DNA of 64,000 bases, taken from assembly GCA_030762935.1 (NCBI GenBank), contig CM060898.1:98773281-98837280 (forward strand), read 5' to 3'. Shown in pieces: positions 48,575 to 61,800 of this stretch. The notes under the pieces are model-generated. The model had not been told where the DNA came from. It made no database searches and saw only the letters and a list, made by a program, of their open reading frames with translations. The translations under genes were made by a program, and so were the position numbers. This DNA comes from Hymenopus coronatus. Taxonomy: Eukaryota > Arthropoda > Insecta > Mantodea > Hymenopodidae. How positions within the stretch are numbered: position 1 is the first letter of the stretch; each line of letters begins with the position of its first letter.

Positions 48575-49755
48575 AGCATAATTCGAAAGTCGAAAAAAGA
48601 CCAAATTTGGTACTGTTTTTTGTTTGTGTTATGCGTTTCTTTTTAAATGTAACATTCTTTAAACTGGTAAGCCATATCGAATGAAATGAATGATGAACGA
48701 AAGGGTGAAATGATGCTCAACTGACTCACGGGTTCAATGGAGTTTCAAGATACTCTGGAAAACCCCGGTAAAAAACTTTATCCAAGTAACTTACCCTAAT
48801 TGAGATTCGAGCTCGGAATCTCCTGAATATGAGGTAGACACTCTACGCCCACACTATAGAGGCGGGCAAAGTTTAGTATCGTTCAAAGTTGCAGTACGAA
48901 GATTTTCAAGAAAATCCCTCTACTTACACTTGACATGGAAGACTTTTGGAAACTAGATTTTCTATCAAAAAGGCTCAAACGATTTTGATTAAAATGTCAT
49001 TAATTAAATATATTTAGATGAAATACCACAATGTGTATCTTATGTCTTGAGTTTTCTAGGAATTGCTTGTGAAGTCCTCTTCATTCAGGAGGAATTCTGT
49101 ATAATTTTGCATTACTGGAAAACAATAAGCGACAGGTACCTCAACCGAACCCGAAACCCCTCCTTCGGTTCTCTTCTAGCGGAATGAATTCGAATCCAAC
49201 AGAATAACGCGAGGAACTGAATCATATGTACTTTTAGTGTCCACTGAGCCAGGTGGCTCAGTCGTTTCGTCTGAGATTGTCATTCGGGAGGTCGTGGGAT
49301 CGATTCCGCCGGCTGACCACTCTGACTTATGGGTGTTTTAGAGGGGTTTTCCCGGGTCACTAGACAAATACCGGGGAAGTTTCTTCATTCCCCGAACTTC
49401 CTGTCTCTTCATTTTATATCTATTTCATCTAATCGGTCTCTTTCAGGGTTGTAAGTGTCAGTGAGGACTGCGGTGGTGGTACCCTTCCGTAGTGGTGACT
49501 GCGCTCTGGAATACAGCTCCTGACGACGGGATGGCGTTGGAAGTCGTCTTTAGACCCAGAGACGCGGGCTCCTAGCGCTTCCCACGTCGGGATGAAGAAC
49601 GGCTTGAAATATGTTAGGGACTCTCCACGATGGCTCTTCATCCGCTGTCCGATTTCGGCCGCCCTTTGATATTATTCTCACCTCATCCTACTCTATTCGC
49701 CTGGGGTCTGGCGTACAATAATCCAATAGCTGCAGTGCGGATTCCCCTCCAACAT

Positions 49756-49811
<56 letters not shown>

Positions 49812-52800
49812 TAGAATCCGAAAATGCATCACATAATAGCAACATCACATATGTATAAAGAGTCGCAGAAAGAAGAGAAAAGAAACGAAGATACTGGATT
49901 CATGATCTTTTTAATAAGGGACACACATGGTTCCAATTAATTTACTAATACCCTCCGAACATTAACACGTGCATTAGTATTAGAATAATATTTATTGGTT
50001 TTGTCAGAGAGCTGCGGATAGCATTCAACCAGATATATTAGTTTTCTTCGTTGTGTTATAGAACACAATAATGTAACACAGTATTCCAGCCTAACCTCAA
50101 ATAAACAAACTGTTTTCATGCTGTTTTCAAGCATTCTTTAGTTTTCTGCGAAGACTCAAGATAACTAACAATTATAAGTAAGGCAAAAGGTTCCACTCCG
50201 GTTGTAGAATAAACATTCCTGTCAGTGAATTTTATTTGCTTCGATGCGTTTCCTTTGCTTATTTCCATTTAAAACCATTGCTATACGATCTTATTCCCCC
50301 AAGTGGAAGCAGGCCTTTAAAGTCCTGTCTATTTTCATGATTTATCGCGATTTAATGAATCAAGATGCATTTTTAAGGCCAGCTTCGGGCTCCAGAATAT
50401 TTGAATATCATTATTCGCTTTATACTTATCTATAATGAAATGTGTAATACAACTATTTTCGGAACGGTTTATTCTCTAATACAGTGTTTATTAAGAAGAG
50501 ATAGAGAAAGTCACGTAAACCTAATATGTGAATTAGCTTTTTTTTTTTTTTTTTATTTTTTTTATTTTTTTTTTTTTTTATTATTATTTAACCGAGACAT
50601 TCCTTGTTATTGCTTTGAATTCTCCAGAGGTTTCTCAAACAGAAGCAGTTATTAGTTTCCCCTTTTTACTTCTTAGTATATAGTAGAGAAGTTATTGCAT
50701 TCCACCCAAACATTCGTTATCGAGATTTCACAGAAAATACACGTTTCAGGATCAACTGTATCAAGAAAAGAAGCATTTTTATAAAAAGATATATATGTGT
50801 CTTTGTAGTGTGTCGGTGTGTCCCTGTGTCTGTGTACAGGCTATCTCAAAAATAAAAAGTCATTTAAATGCCAAACTTGATATTTTAGTTCAGCATTTTC
50901 CAGGAATGCGTCAGGAAGATTTTCAGAAAAACCCATTCCAAACTAAACTTTAGCTATATGAATACATTTTCGACATTTTTTATTTTCTCAAAAATGCCAA
51001 TGATTTCAAGTAAAATACTGTATATTAAAGCTATTTACATGACAAAATGTTTTGAATTTACTGAAAATAGCCTTCGAAGACCTCTTCATTTTATATTACT
51101 TTTGCATAACTGGTAAACCCCAAGATATAGACAAAAATTTACCTGACAAAAAATGCAATTCACGTTAATACACATAATTTATATCTTGTTTTTTGGAGTT
51201 CATTTCCGAATCATTCCTTGTTATTGGTTTGAATTTAAAGATACTTAAACTTTTCTCAAACCGGACTTTATCTTTTTTTCTTTTGTTTTAATTCTGGCCA
51301 TGCAAAGAAAACTGCATTTCAGTCACATAGCAACACGTTTTAGCCTAGTGTATTCCTTTATTTTCCTTCTACATAAAAAAAAATTAAATGTTTATCTTGA
51401 TAAGACAGAATAGACAGAGAAGGCCATGCAAGTGGAATCAATCAGCTTATTTTCTTTTTCTCTTTCTTTCTTCTTCTTCAGGACATGCAAAGAGAAAGGG
51501 ATTTCAAAGTCATCACAGAGCGATCCACTCTTAATATACGATCGCTTTAGCTTAATACAATCCTTTATTTCACTTGTATGGTACTAAGTAATAAAACCAT
51601 GTGCTAATGTTTATCTCGCTAGCATGAAGCAGGTAGAAGAATAAGATTTTGTAAAGTTTGTAGCAGAATGAATAGAGAAAGTCAAGTGATGTAATATATT
51701 AGGTTTTTAAAAGTAGTTTTACAATACAGTTGTGCCTCGAGAGTCGTGGAAAACGCATCTTTAAATGGAGTGCACAGCGACTCGCTTTTTAAAGATTTGA
51801 ACATCGTTTCAGCCTGCTGCATTCCACTTTTCCCTACAATGAATCATATACTTGATCAAATTTTATCTTGGCTGCCTCTGTAGTGTGGTGGTAGCATGTC
51901 TGCTCATATTCAAGAAGTGCTGAATTCAAAATTCGGTTAGGGTGAGCTAGCTAGACAATGTTTTATCCGGGCTTTTCCCTTATCCTGACAGGAGAAATAT
52001 CGATAACTCTAAGCAATACGGACCCGGGGCTAATTTGGGCATCATTTCTGCCACATCATTCATCGTCCGATATGATCAACGAGGTAAAGGAACGATAAAC
52101 TAAAAAAAACACAAAAAAAAACTTCTTTTTCTACGTATGTACAACGTACATAGTAGGTAGAGAAGGTATTGTATTCCACCAACATAATTGATACCGAGAT
52201 CGCAACAGAAATTCATTTTCGGGGTCTCCAGAAACATAAAAAAATAAGCAAATAAAATAAAAATCTGATGTGTTACACTTACATGACTTTCTCTAGCTGC
52301 TCTGCAAACTTCATATAAAAGATTACTCTTCTTTCTACACCATGCTAATCAAAATAAACATTACCAGGATGCTCGTAATATTTGTACCTTCTAACAAGAA
52401 ATAAACAAAGGAATGCGCTATACTAAAGTGGTAGTCAAATGTTTTAACAGATGTCGTTCTTCTATTGAGACTGCAAATCCCTTCTTTGCTTCGCCAGGAG
52501 TATAACAAAAGAAAATCGTACTCTTCTTGTCTGAGAGAAGTAGGTATAAATATTTTACAATTGGAACCAACAACAAGGAATATCTTGGAAACGGTTACCT
52601 CCACAACAAAAAGGTAAAGCACATACATTGTGTGTTTTGACAAGATCAACATTTTTTGTGTAGTAAGCTTTTACTTTCTCTACACGTACTATGTACATAG
52701 TGTATAGAGAAGGTATTGCATTCCACCCAAAAATTCGATACCTAGATTTCACGGAAATAGACGATTTAAGGTCTCCCTGAATAAAAAAAAACGTATTTTC

Positions 52801-55800
52801 AGAAAAAGGTCTCTGTGTCAGTGTGTCCGTGTGTCTATGAACACGATAACTCAAAAACAAAAAGCCGGTAAAATACCAAACTTGCTATTTAAGTTTAGTA
52901 TCTTCCAGGGATGCGACACGAAGATCTTTTGAAAATCCCCCCACCCCAAACTACTCTTTACATGGAAAAATGTTCGAAAATATTGCTTTTCTCTAAAATG
53001 GCCCTAACGGTTTTTGATTAAAAAACCGCATATTAAATATATTTATATGGTAAATAAAATGCATATCTTGAAGTTTCTGGGAATAGCCTCTAAAGACTTC
53101 TTTATTCTGAATGAATTTTGCTGAATTTTGCATAACTGGTAAATCGTAAAAGAGATAGACAAAAACTTACTACACAAAAAATGCAGATCGCGTTAAAACA
53201 CAGAATTTATATCATGTGCATTTTTTTTTTTTTTCATTGAACTGACCATTTCTGAGATATTCCTTTATATTTGTTTCAAAATCAAAATACATAAACTTTT
53301 CTCACACAGAATGTTGTAAACTCCTGGTTCCGGATAGGAACGGATTTCAACCATATGGCAACCACCTTTTGAAAGATTTGACTATCGTTTTAGCCTAGTG
53401 TGTTCTCTTATTTTCCTTCTACGTACAAGGAAGCAAGTAATTAAGACAATTTATTCTAATGTTTATCTCGATTATCACAAAGGAGATAGAAGAATATACT
53501 TTTAACAATAATTTGTTATAGCAATGTAGAAAAAGTCATGTGAATGGAATACATCAGATTCTTCTCTATTTTTTACAGTTTAGCAGTTAAGCAAACTTTA
53601 GCAAAATTCATCCGGAATAAAGAGGTCTTCAGAGGCTATTCCCAGAAAATTCAAGATATGCATTTTATTTGGGATGTAAATATCTTTATTGTGCAGTATT
53701 TTAATCAAAATTGTGAGAGCCATTTTTTAGAAATTAAAAATTTTCGAAACATTTTCCATGCAAAGGGTAGTTTTTGGGGAGGGGATTTTCTTGAAAATCT
53801 TCGTGTCCCATCCTTGAAAGATACCAAGCCTTAATACCAAGTTTGATATTTAATGGTCTTTTCGTTTTTAGCTATGCTTTCCACAGACACACCCACCCAC
53901 ACACACACACGCACACACATACACACACAGATACACGCTTTTTCTAAAAAAAATATTTTTGGACTCAAGGGACCCCAAGACATATATTTCCGGTGAAATC
54001 TCGACCTCAAATTTTTGGGTGGTATAAAATATATTTTCTATCCACTATGTACATTGTACATGCTGGCTAAAGAAAGTAATAATTAAAAGATTATGTGTGT
54101 AAATATCCATTAATTTAAGTTTGCATCTTTCAAGAATGTGATACAAGATTTACAAGAATATACCTCACCTGAAACTATCTTTTATTTGGACTAACTTCCG
54201 AAAATTTGATTTTCTTAAAAACGATTTTGTATAAAATATCACATGTTTAGGTCATTTTCAGGACAGAAAACGTATATTTTGAATATTCAGGGAAGAGTAC
54301 CCGAAGTGCTATTCACCCCGTTAACTTTTGCGTAATTCATAAACTGTAAAATATATGCAAAAAGTTGCTGCTCAAAAATGTACATCTCGTTAAAACACAC
54401 AATTTAATTCAAATGAATCATTAATGAGATATTCTCGGTAGTTTGTTAAATTTTCCAATACTTAGGTATACTTTCTCAAATGGAAACTCGACATTCGTTT
54501 TTCTGTTTTATTTATGGTCATGCAAAAAGAACGGAATTTCAATATAATCACATAGATGTTTTAAAAGATTTGACTCACTTTAAACAAACTAGTGCATTTC
54601 TCTTGCCCGTGTGCCTAATCTGGGCGGCTCCCGTAATGGGAATTGTTCGGATTGGGTAGGTCTCGACGTGGCAGTGGCCCAATACTCGTGGGAGATTGGG
54701 TACGTCTGGGTACTGACGCCTGGGTGAGGTTGTGAGACGCCTTAATGTCCTCCGGCACTAACTTGGAAAGCTAGTAGACCCAACGGTCTGGTAACGGTCG
54801 CCCGCACCGTGGTCTTCGTTAGTCTTCCCCTCTGGGGTTGACGCGCGTAACTGGCGTATCTACTTACATCCTTGTATGCAAGGTGATTGGCTTGTCCACT
54901 CCCTTTCACCCAAGGGAGCCTGGTGTATAAAATAGGCACAGGCCTAATGTAAAGTCCCCTCTTGTACAAGCTCAAGAACGCAGAAATCCCTCCCCCCTAC
55001 CTTCACCTGCTTAGTAGCTTCCTTCGGGACCGCACTTTCAGGGTGAGGGTGGAGGGGAGGCATTCCACAGTCAGACCCATAGCGGCGGGAGTGCCGGAAG
55101 GCAGCGTGCTGTCGCCGTTACTCTTTGCTGCCTACATGTCCGACTTCCCCACAGAACCCAGTACAGTTACGTGCCAGTATGCCGACGATGTCCTCATAAT
55201 GGCGCGTAACAAGAACGCCCGATATTGCTTCCCCCCGCTACAGAGACAGCTCCAGGCCATAGGCAGATGGAGTGAACAGTGGCGGATGGCTATCAGCCCG
55301 CAGAAGAGCTCAGCTCTACTGCTGGCTAAAGTCCGTGGCTGGCGACCGGAGAGGTCGCTGAGGTTGCGGCGGCGGCGGATCCCCTGGGTCCGCACCGCCA
55401 AATACCTTGGAGTCCTCCTCGACCGCGGCCTTACTTTCACTCCACATGTCAGGGAGAAGGTCGGTTTGGGACACGCTGCCCTGCGGCAGCTGTTTCCCAT
55501 CTTCCGCTCCACCATGCCTACATACCTAAAACTACGGCTGTACCGCGCAGTCATCCCACCCCTGATGCTGTACGGCTGTGAGGTCTGGGGTTCGGTGGCT
55601 CGTTCCACCATCCGCAGGCTGCAGGCCGTGCAGAACAGGGCATTGAGGATGATATACGGCACAGACCGCAGATTCCCGTCCCACATTCTCCATTCCCACT
55701 CCGGAATCCCTTACATAGTGGACGTTGTGCGAGAAAGAGCTCGCACAATATACACTAAACTTGCTCCCCACCCAAATCCCCAGGTGAACACTCTCGGTCT

Positions 55801-58800
55801 TTACGACCACACGCTGCCTAGGAGACGCGTAAGCTACCGCCTACCCAAGGACGCCTTGGGATGGTAGTTTTCCGGCCGCCTCTCCCTTTATTGTTCTACC
55901 CGCCAGGTTAAGCAGCATCGGGCATGATCACGACTCGGACGGGTGACCATCCAGTTGTACTCCGACCAGATCTGCAACACTGGCTTCCCCCACCCCGTAC
56001 CTATATCCCTTCAGGTCTCCCCGCTAGCCGGCACTGCTTTCCTTGACAGCCCGCAAGCGGCTGGCCACGGTAAGCAGCATCGGGCCTGGCCCCTCTCTGG
56101 GTGGGTGGCCACTCAAATAGGTAAGTCAGCCCGCGCCGGCTGCACAGAGGGAAACACCCAGCCCAATTACTATGACACAGACAAAAACGCTTGCATAAGA
56201 CTACATCTTTTATATCACACGGGTAAATCCGCGAGAAAAGCGGATAGGTACCGTGGTGATTTGCCCCCGCCCGAGTACACTCGGGCGACTAGTTCCTGCT
56301 CCTGGCTCCTGGCTCCTGGTAAAGTCCCACGGACTCGCTGCCTGGGGAGCACGCATACCTGGATTGTAAGGTCCCTGCTCGTGTGGTAATGCTCTTGTAT
56401 CTACATGGAAATAATAATACCATTTCTGTTAGTGTTTATCTCGATTAGCGTGAAGTAGAAGAATAACTTTTCGAATAATAGTTTGTGTAGAAAAGGTAGA
56501 GAAAATCAGTTTTTTATGCATTCTGTACCCTTAAGTTATTTCGAGAGTAAAAATCCTTAGAATGGCTTCCTTCGGAAGGGAAGTAATGCCGTTGTACCCG
56601 TGTCTTAGATATATGGCACGTATAAGAATGTGAAGCCCAATAAAGAGGCCTCTGAACAAAATTAAACGGTCTTTCACTCCCAATATAGACATGGCCCTGA
56701 GAACAGCAGCAGTTAGAAAGCGTCGATTAATTTAATTTAAAATGGTAAGTGAATAACTCTGTCTCCTATTCATTAGCTTTCAAGGAAGCATTTTTTAATT
56801 TTTTTAAAAGATATGTCATAAGCACTTCAGAGTTAACATGTATTAACTTACTGATATTCTTATAGGTGCACTAGTTATGTTATGTGGCATTGCGCAAGTG
56901 GGTGTTTAAACCGGGATTTGCGATTTAGCTAAAATAATTTACTTTCCTTTGTGTAATCTCTAGGAAATTATGATGCATTTAGACGATCGGTGCGGTGTTT
57001 TATCAACTTTTCCTCTTTAGCTATTATTACATTTAGTATCCTGCATATTAAATATCTCCTGTTATTTCGGAAAATAGGTATGAAATATTGGCGGATGTAA
57101 TATTTCCATTTCCATAATCTCCTCCGACGATCTTCCAAATTCTGAAATTATGTATAGCGGAGATGAATTATTTTCCGGACGAAGAGCCATCGGAATGGTC
57201 AGTTAAATCTTTGATATTTATAGAAGATTTGCAGTTTAAAACCTTGTACCTTCCTCTTTAACATCACATGTCCCTGATAGTATATTCAATAAACTATTGT
57301 CAAAACTTGTGAATACGAACATTTTTATTCTCAGGCCATCAATTTAAGAATTTTGGAAATAGCATATGGGCTGGAACTAAAAGAAAATATAAATTATATA
57401 CGTAGTTTGAATAGTTTCGATGTGGATATTATATCCTGTATTTATTTAATTATTTAACAAAATTAGGCGACGACATCGAAAACTACATGCTGAGGAATTA
57501 CTACACAACATATGTATTTTCTAAAGCGTCAATAGAGAAGTTTTCGTACGTCCGAACCTTATTGCATGCATTTATAAAATACTGGAGTAAAACCTAACCA
57601 TCCGCAAAGGAAGCGCCGTGGCCGAGTGGTCAAACCACCCGCCTCTCATCTAAGCGGCACTGTTTGAGCGTGGGATTTGTCGTGAACAAAGCGGTGGGGT
57701 TTCCCCGGGTTCTCCGGTTTCCCCCTCCCCCTATTGCATTCCAGGTGCTCCATCTTCATTCTATGTATCATCAATGTCATCGACTGCGGTGCCATTTGAA
57801 GTAAAAACAGGCGTTTAACGCTATAAAGCATCTAATAATATCTGAACAAAATGTGAATGAAATAAGGATCGCATACTTATAGGGCAACTATAAGCAGAAT
57901 CAAATTTTCTATTACTTTGCCTTCTCCTCTCTTCCACCACCTCCAACCTTTCTACAAGCGCGCGCACACCAATGTACATACACACACAAACACATTCTTA
58001 CATACAGAGATAGACAGACAGACAGACATACGGATTGATGGATAGGTGGAGGGATGGATAACGATTTAACAACGTTCGCATACTCTCGCACATCCACACA
58101 CATATGAGAAATCTTGGGACTGCGTGCACAAATGCACGCGCTTATACTTTGTCATCCTGAAAAGCTTCAGAAATGCAGTCGGACATTTTACATCAGCTCC
58201 ATGCATTGTCTCGCGAATGAACACGTGCGCCAGCGGAGTACGGTTTCATTCAGACCCCTCAATTGCCACACCTGCATGAACAGAGTAATCTAAAAACGGG
58301 CTCAAGAAATGTAAGAAAAACAATTCGTGTGTGCCTTTTCAAAGTTCTAGAAGATTCCCATTGGCTGATCGGGGCTATATAAGCGGAGTTGGCAGGGTCA
58401 TAGGTCAGTTTCGACAGCAACTTCTAAGAGAGTAATTGGACTAGAGAGAGTGGAAGCATCGAAAACTGAGTGTACGAGCATGAAAGCGACGAAGAGTTAA
58501 TATTTGCATCATCAGCTATTTAAAGATATTTGTTACACTGGTTATAGAAGTGGGATTGAACGCCTCGATTGAGGCTGTAATCCAGATAATGAAACTCGAA
58601 ATTCAGAAGATGGATAAGAAAATACAACTTGAAATGGAGAAGTTAGTCAGGAAATTGAATCCGAAACGGAGATGCTGGAGACAAAAAATTAAACCAGTAA
58701 TGGGGAAGATGGAGGAGATGCAGCAAGAAGATGAAGTGGGGCCGAGAGAAGACAACCAAAATCGATGAAAAATTAGCCGGCGTGAAGGACATTAGTATCC

Positions 58801-61800
58801 TGAAACGACCAGAGTGCGACACATCTGCACGCGTCAAGCCATCTAAATACTCCGAATCGTTGACCTTTGAAATCTTCCGCCAATAATTCACCGTCAACAA
58901 TTCACCCACAACCGATGTTCAGCAGAGAAGGAAGCCACATAGGTGATAACCAGCCACCAGAGACGGACGGCAGAAGTTCTTAATGCCATTCTGGCATCAG
59001 TGGTGGTCGGAGGTCGTAGAAATCTGGGGTTCCTTCGAGAACCTGTTCGGAAATCATTGCATGGTCGCAGCCTATCGCAATCAGCCAGTCAGAGCTGCAA
59101 CAACTGTAAGAGAGGATACAAGAATTCAACTGCAGGGAGAGAGTATCTGCCCAGAGACGACGACGTCCTTCAAGTTGTGTGTACTGGGAGATGCCAGGTA
59201 ATATAGTGAACACTATTCTCAACAAGCCGGTGAGTAGACTGAAAACATGTAAAGACCAATTTGACGTCTTAATCACCCCCTTGAATGACGCTGCGAGCCT
59301 TTGCGCAAAAGAGTGAAACTACAACCTTATCGTATTTCACTGCCTACAAGGAAAGGTGAGTCTCATACTAGTGGTCACAGGTGCAGCCGTGATTATAATC
59401 ATACCTGACGTGGCGTAACCCTTACCGACACGAAAACCTAATCGGACCTCCCAACTTGACGGCCTTGTACAGGAGAAGGAGGCTCAGCAGGAGATGACAC
59501 TGAGGCGGAGCACTATGTGCCTATGGGTGTTCATCGGAGGTTGGCGAGGATATAATACTAGGACAATATGTCTTCAGAAGCCACAAGACAACAACCGGAG
59601 GGTTCTGTGACTCAGCCGAGACGATATATTGATCCGCAGTCCCGTGGAACAACCGTGAATTGGCAGGGTGATCCTGACATACAATAAAGTGGTACTCGCA
59701 AAATGGCAGGTGGTAGTAAATGCTCATATAGATGGCCAGCGGTCAAGAAACCTAATTTTGGGCCTAAAGACACTCTTAAGCGGGTTATGCGTTGCCATGA
59801 AATGTTTTCTTACGGAAAGAAGTGCCCGTCAGACTGCTGTTTTCATCGCAAAGTGAACAACATTCAGGCCGGAACGGAATTGGGGAAATGTGAGCCAGCT
59901 GCGAGTGCATCGCTTTTCAACATGTCCAAAGAGCTAACGCCGTCATAGACGCCAGAGCCTCGGATGAAAAATTTACTGAGGAGGACAACTGACCATCTGA
60001 CTATCTCATAACTGGAGAGGTCCGGCGTATACTTTGTTGATGGAAGTCTTCGTCCAAGGGAACACGACAATGGCCGAGTATTCCATCACATCGAAACGAG
60101 TGATGTCCGACGAATCCGGCAGTCACCAAGATATTTTCCTATGATGAGAGGAAGCGAAGGTCTGGGACGACTGAAGGTCATGAGATCCAGAGGAGTTATT
60201 GAAGAGATCTTGGTGTTCCTCTGTAGTCTCTGTGATGAAGAACGGAGAGCTACACTTCTCCATGGATTACAGGAAGCTGAATGCGTCACCAGAAAGAACT
60301 GTTTTCCTTTGCCAAGAAGTGACCAGAATTTCTCAACTTCCAATTGGGATACTGGCAAGTGGTCCTAAATAGCACAGATAGCATTCTTAATAGGCCAAGG
60401 TCACAGGCAATTTACGTTGATATCCTTTGACTTTTACAATTCGCCAGCCATCTATCAGCGCCCCATGGAGCAAGTGATGAAAAAGTTGACCTATGACGAG
60501 AATATCATTTCCGTTGGGAAACATTTGAAGACAAGTTCGAGAACCTGACAAGGATATTGCAGGTGCAGTTGGTGGATAACCTGACTCTGAACACGAAGGA
60601 GATGAATTACTTACACCGCATAGCCTGGGCTGCCACATATTCGGAGAGATTGGTATCGAGAGATTGGCTTCGTGCGAAAGATAAACAAGAGTGACAATGT
60701 TTCTGAGCCTATGCAGCTACTACTGCCGACTCATCGGAGGTGTCTCCAAAATCGTTTCATCTGCCGGGTACTCAGTTGGTTATAAACTACTCTTGTGACC
60801 TCAAGGCCGCGAGTTCAAACCAAGAAGACAGAAGATTTTTAAGCCTGCAGACTCGTGTCAGTGGATCTACTGCATGTAAAATAACTCCTGTAGAACGAAA
60901 TACCGGCGCTGATATGACCCTATCAATTGACAGCAAACGTTACAAACTAAGATTTTACTTAACCAGGGCGACGGCAGTGTACGCCAAGACCATCGTAACT
61001 TGCATCGTAGAAGAATTGTTCAGGAGCTTTGGGTACCTTCAGAAGACTTCGTAGCAATCAGGTACCAATGCCGAGTCGAACCTGACGAGGGAAATACTAG
61101 AGCTTCGAAGAGTGCACAAGTCGGATACAGCATCTCTCCTCCATATACCGCTCACCTGTATGGTTGAGCGGTATATTAAATCCCTAGAAGACCGTTCGAG
61201 GAAGATTGTAGCTAATCACCAGAAAGACTAGAATGTCAGGGTGCCACTCCTTAACCCATGACACCATCATGTTTACATCAACCAGCTTGGTCTTTGTCAG
61301 GAATTGCGTCTATAGCCCAGATTCCAGCAAAGTGGTCAGTTTGGTTATATCGCCCCACCCACACATAGGGGCGTTGAACTAAACTCCGGCAGCCATGTCA
61401 GGGTTCACCTCTTGGTGAAGATGATTAATGATGATTTGTACCGCTGCTGCTATGTGTGTATTTAGATCGTCTAGTGCGCTACGTTGGAGCTGGTCGGGAC
61501 GAGCATATCAGTAGGGAACAGTGTTACTGCGCGACCTTATACACGCGTTTATATCTTGCTACCTTGAATTGTTGCAGGTGTGCGGTATTCTCACTTTAAA
61601 TCAGCTCCCGTGCCATGTCGCACCTGTAAGAATGAATACGTGCTTGATCGGAGCAAGCTTTAATTACACCATTGAATTGACGCACCTACTTATACTGAAC
61701 AGTGCAATAATGACTTCAAGAATAAAGGAAGTGGAAAGGAAAACAAATATTGTGAGTCTTTCCGAAGCTCTTTCAGTTTTTCTTTCTTTAATTTTATAAC

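Larger units (their letters stand above)
54606..56391 (+). mobile_element. Internally deleted jockey-type LINE with 5S-like 3' region
   Basis: GC-rich insert in R1, flanked by CTCTTG at 54600-54605 and 56392-56397, so 1786 bases. 54606-54950 is GC-rich non-coding sequence, probably a 5' UTR. The frame then opens directly inside a reverse transcriptase at [20 protein letters not shown] (about 54963) and runs to TAG at 55865-55867, with [20 protein letters not shown], the catalytic box [11 protein letters not shown], and [20 protein letters not shown]. The reverse transcriptase N-terminal half and all upstream coding sequence are missing, so it cannot move alone although the remaining frame is intact. 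55868-56391 is the 3' region with two 5S rRNA-like stretches. Confidence 0.85.

Noticed and set aside
55132..55810. Long minus-strand open frames opposite the LINE
   Set aside because: Antisense shadows of the GC-rich reverse transcriptase frame, which has the clear catalytic motifs.
55904..55953. 5S rRNA gene
   Set aside because: Only the 3' promoter half is present, inside a mobile element, and a second diverged copy follows; not a functional gene.
57608..57690. Leu/Ser-like tRNA gene
   Set aside because: Box A is good but box B is degenerate and no closing acceptor stem was found; it is the head of a longer repeat.
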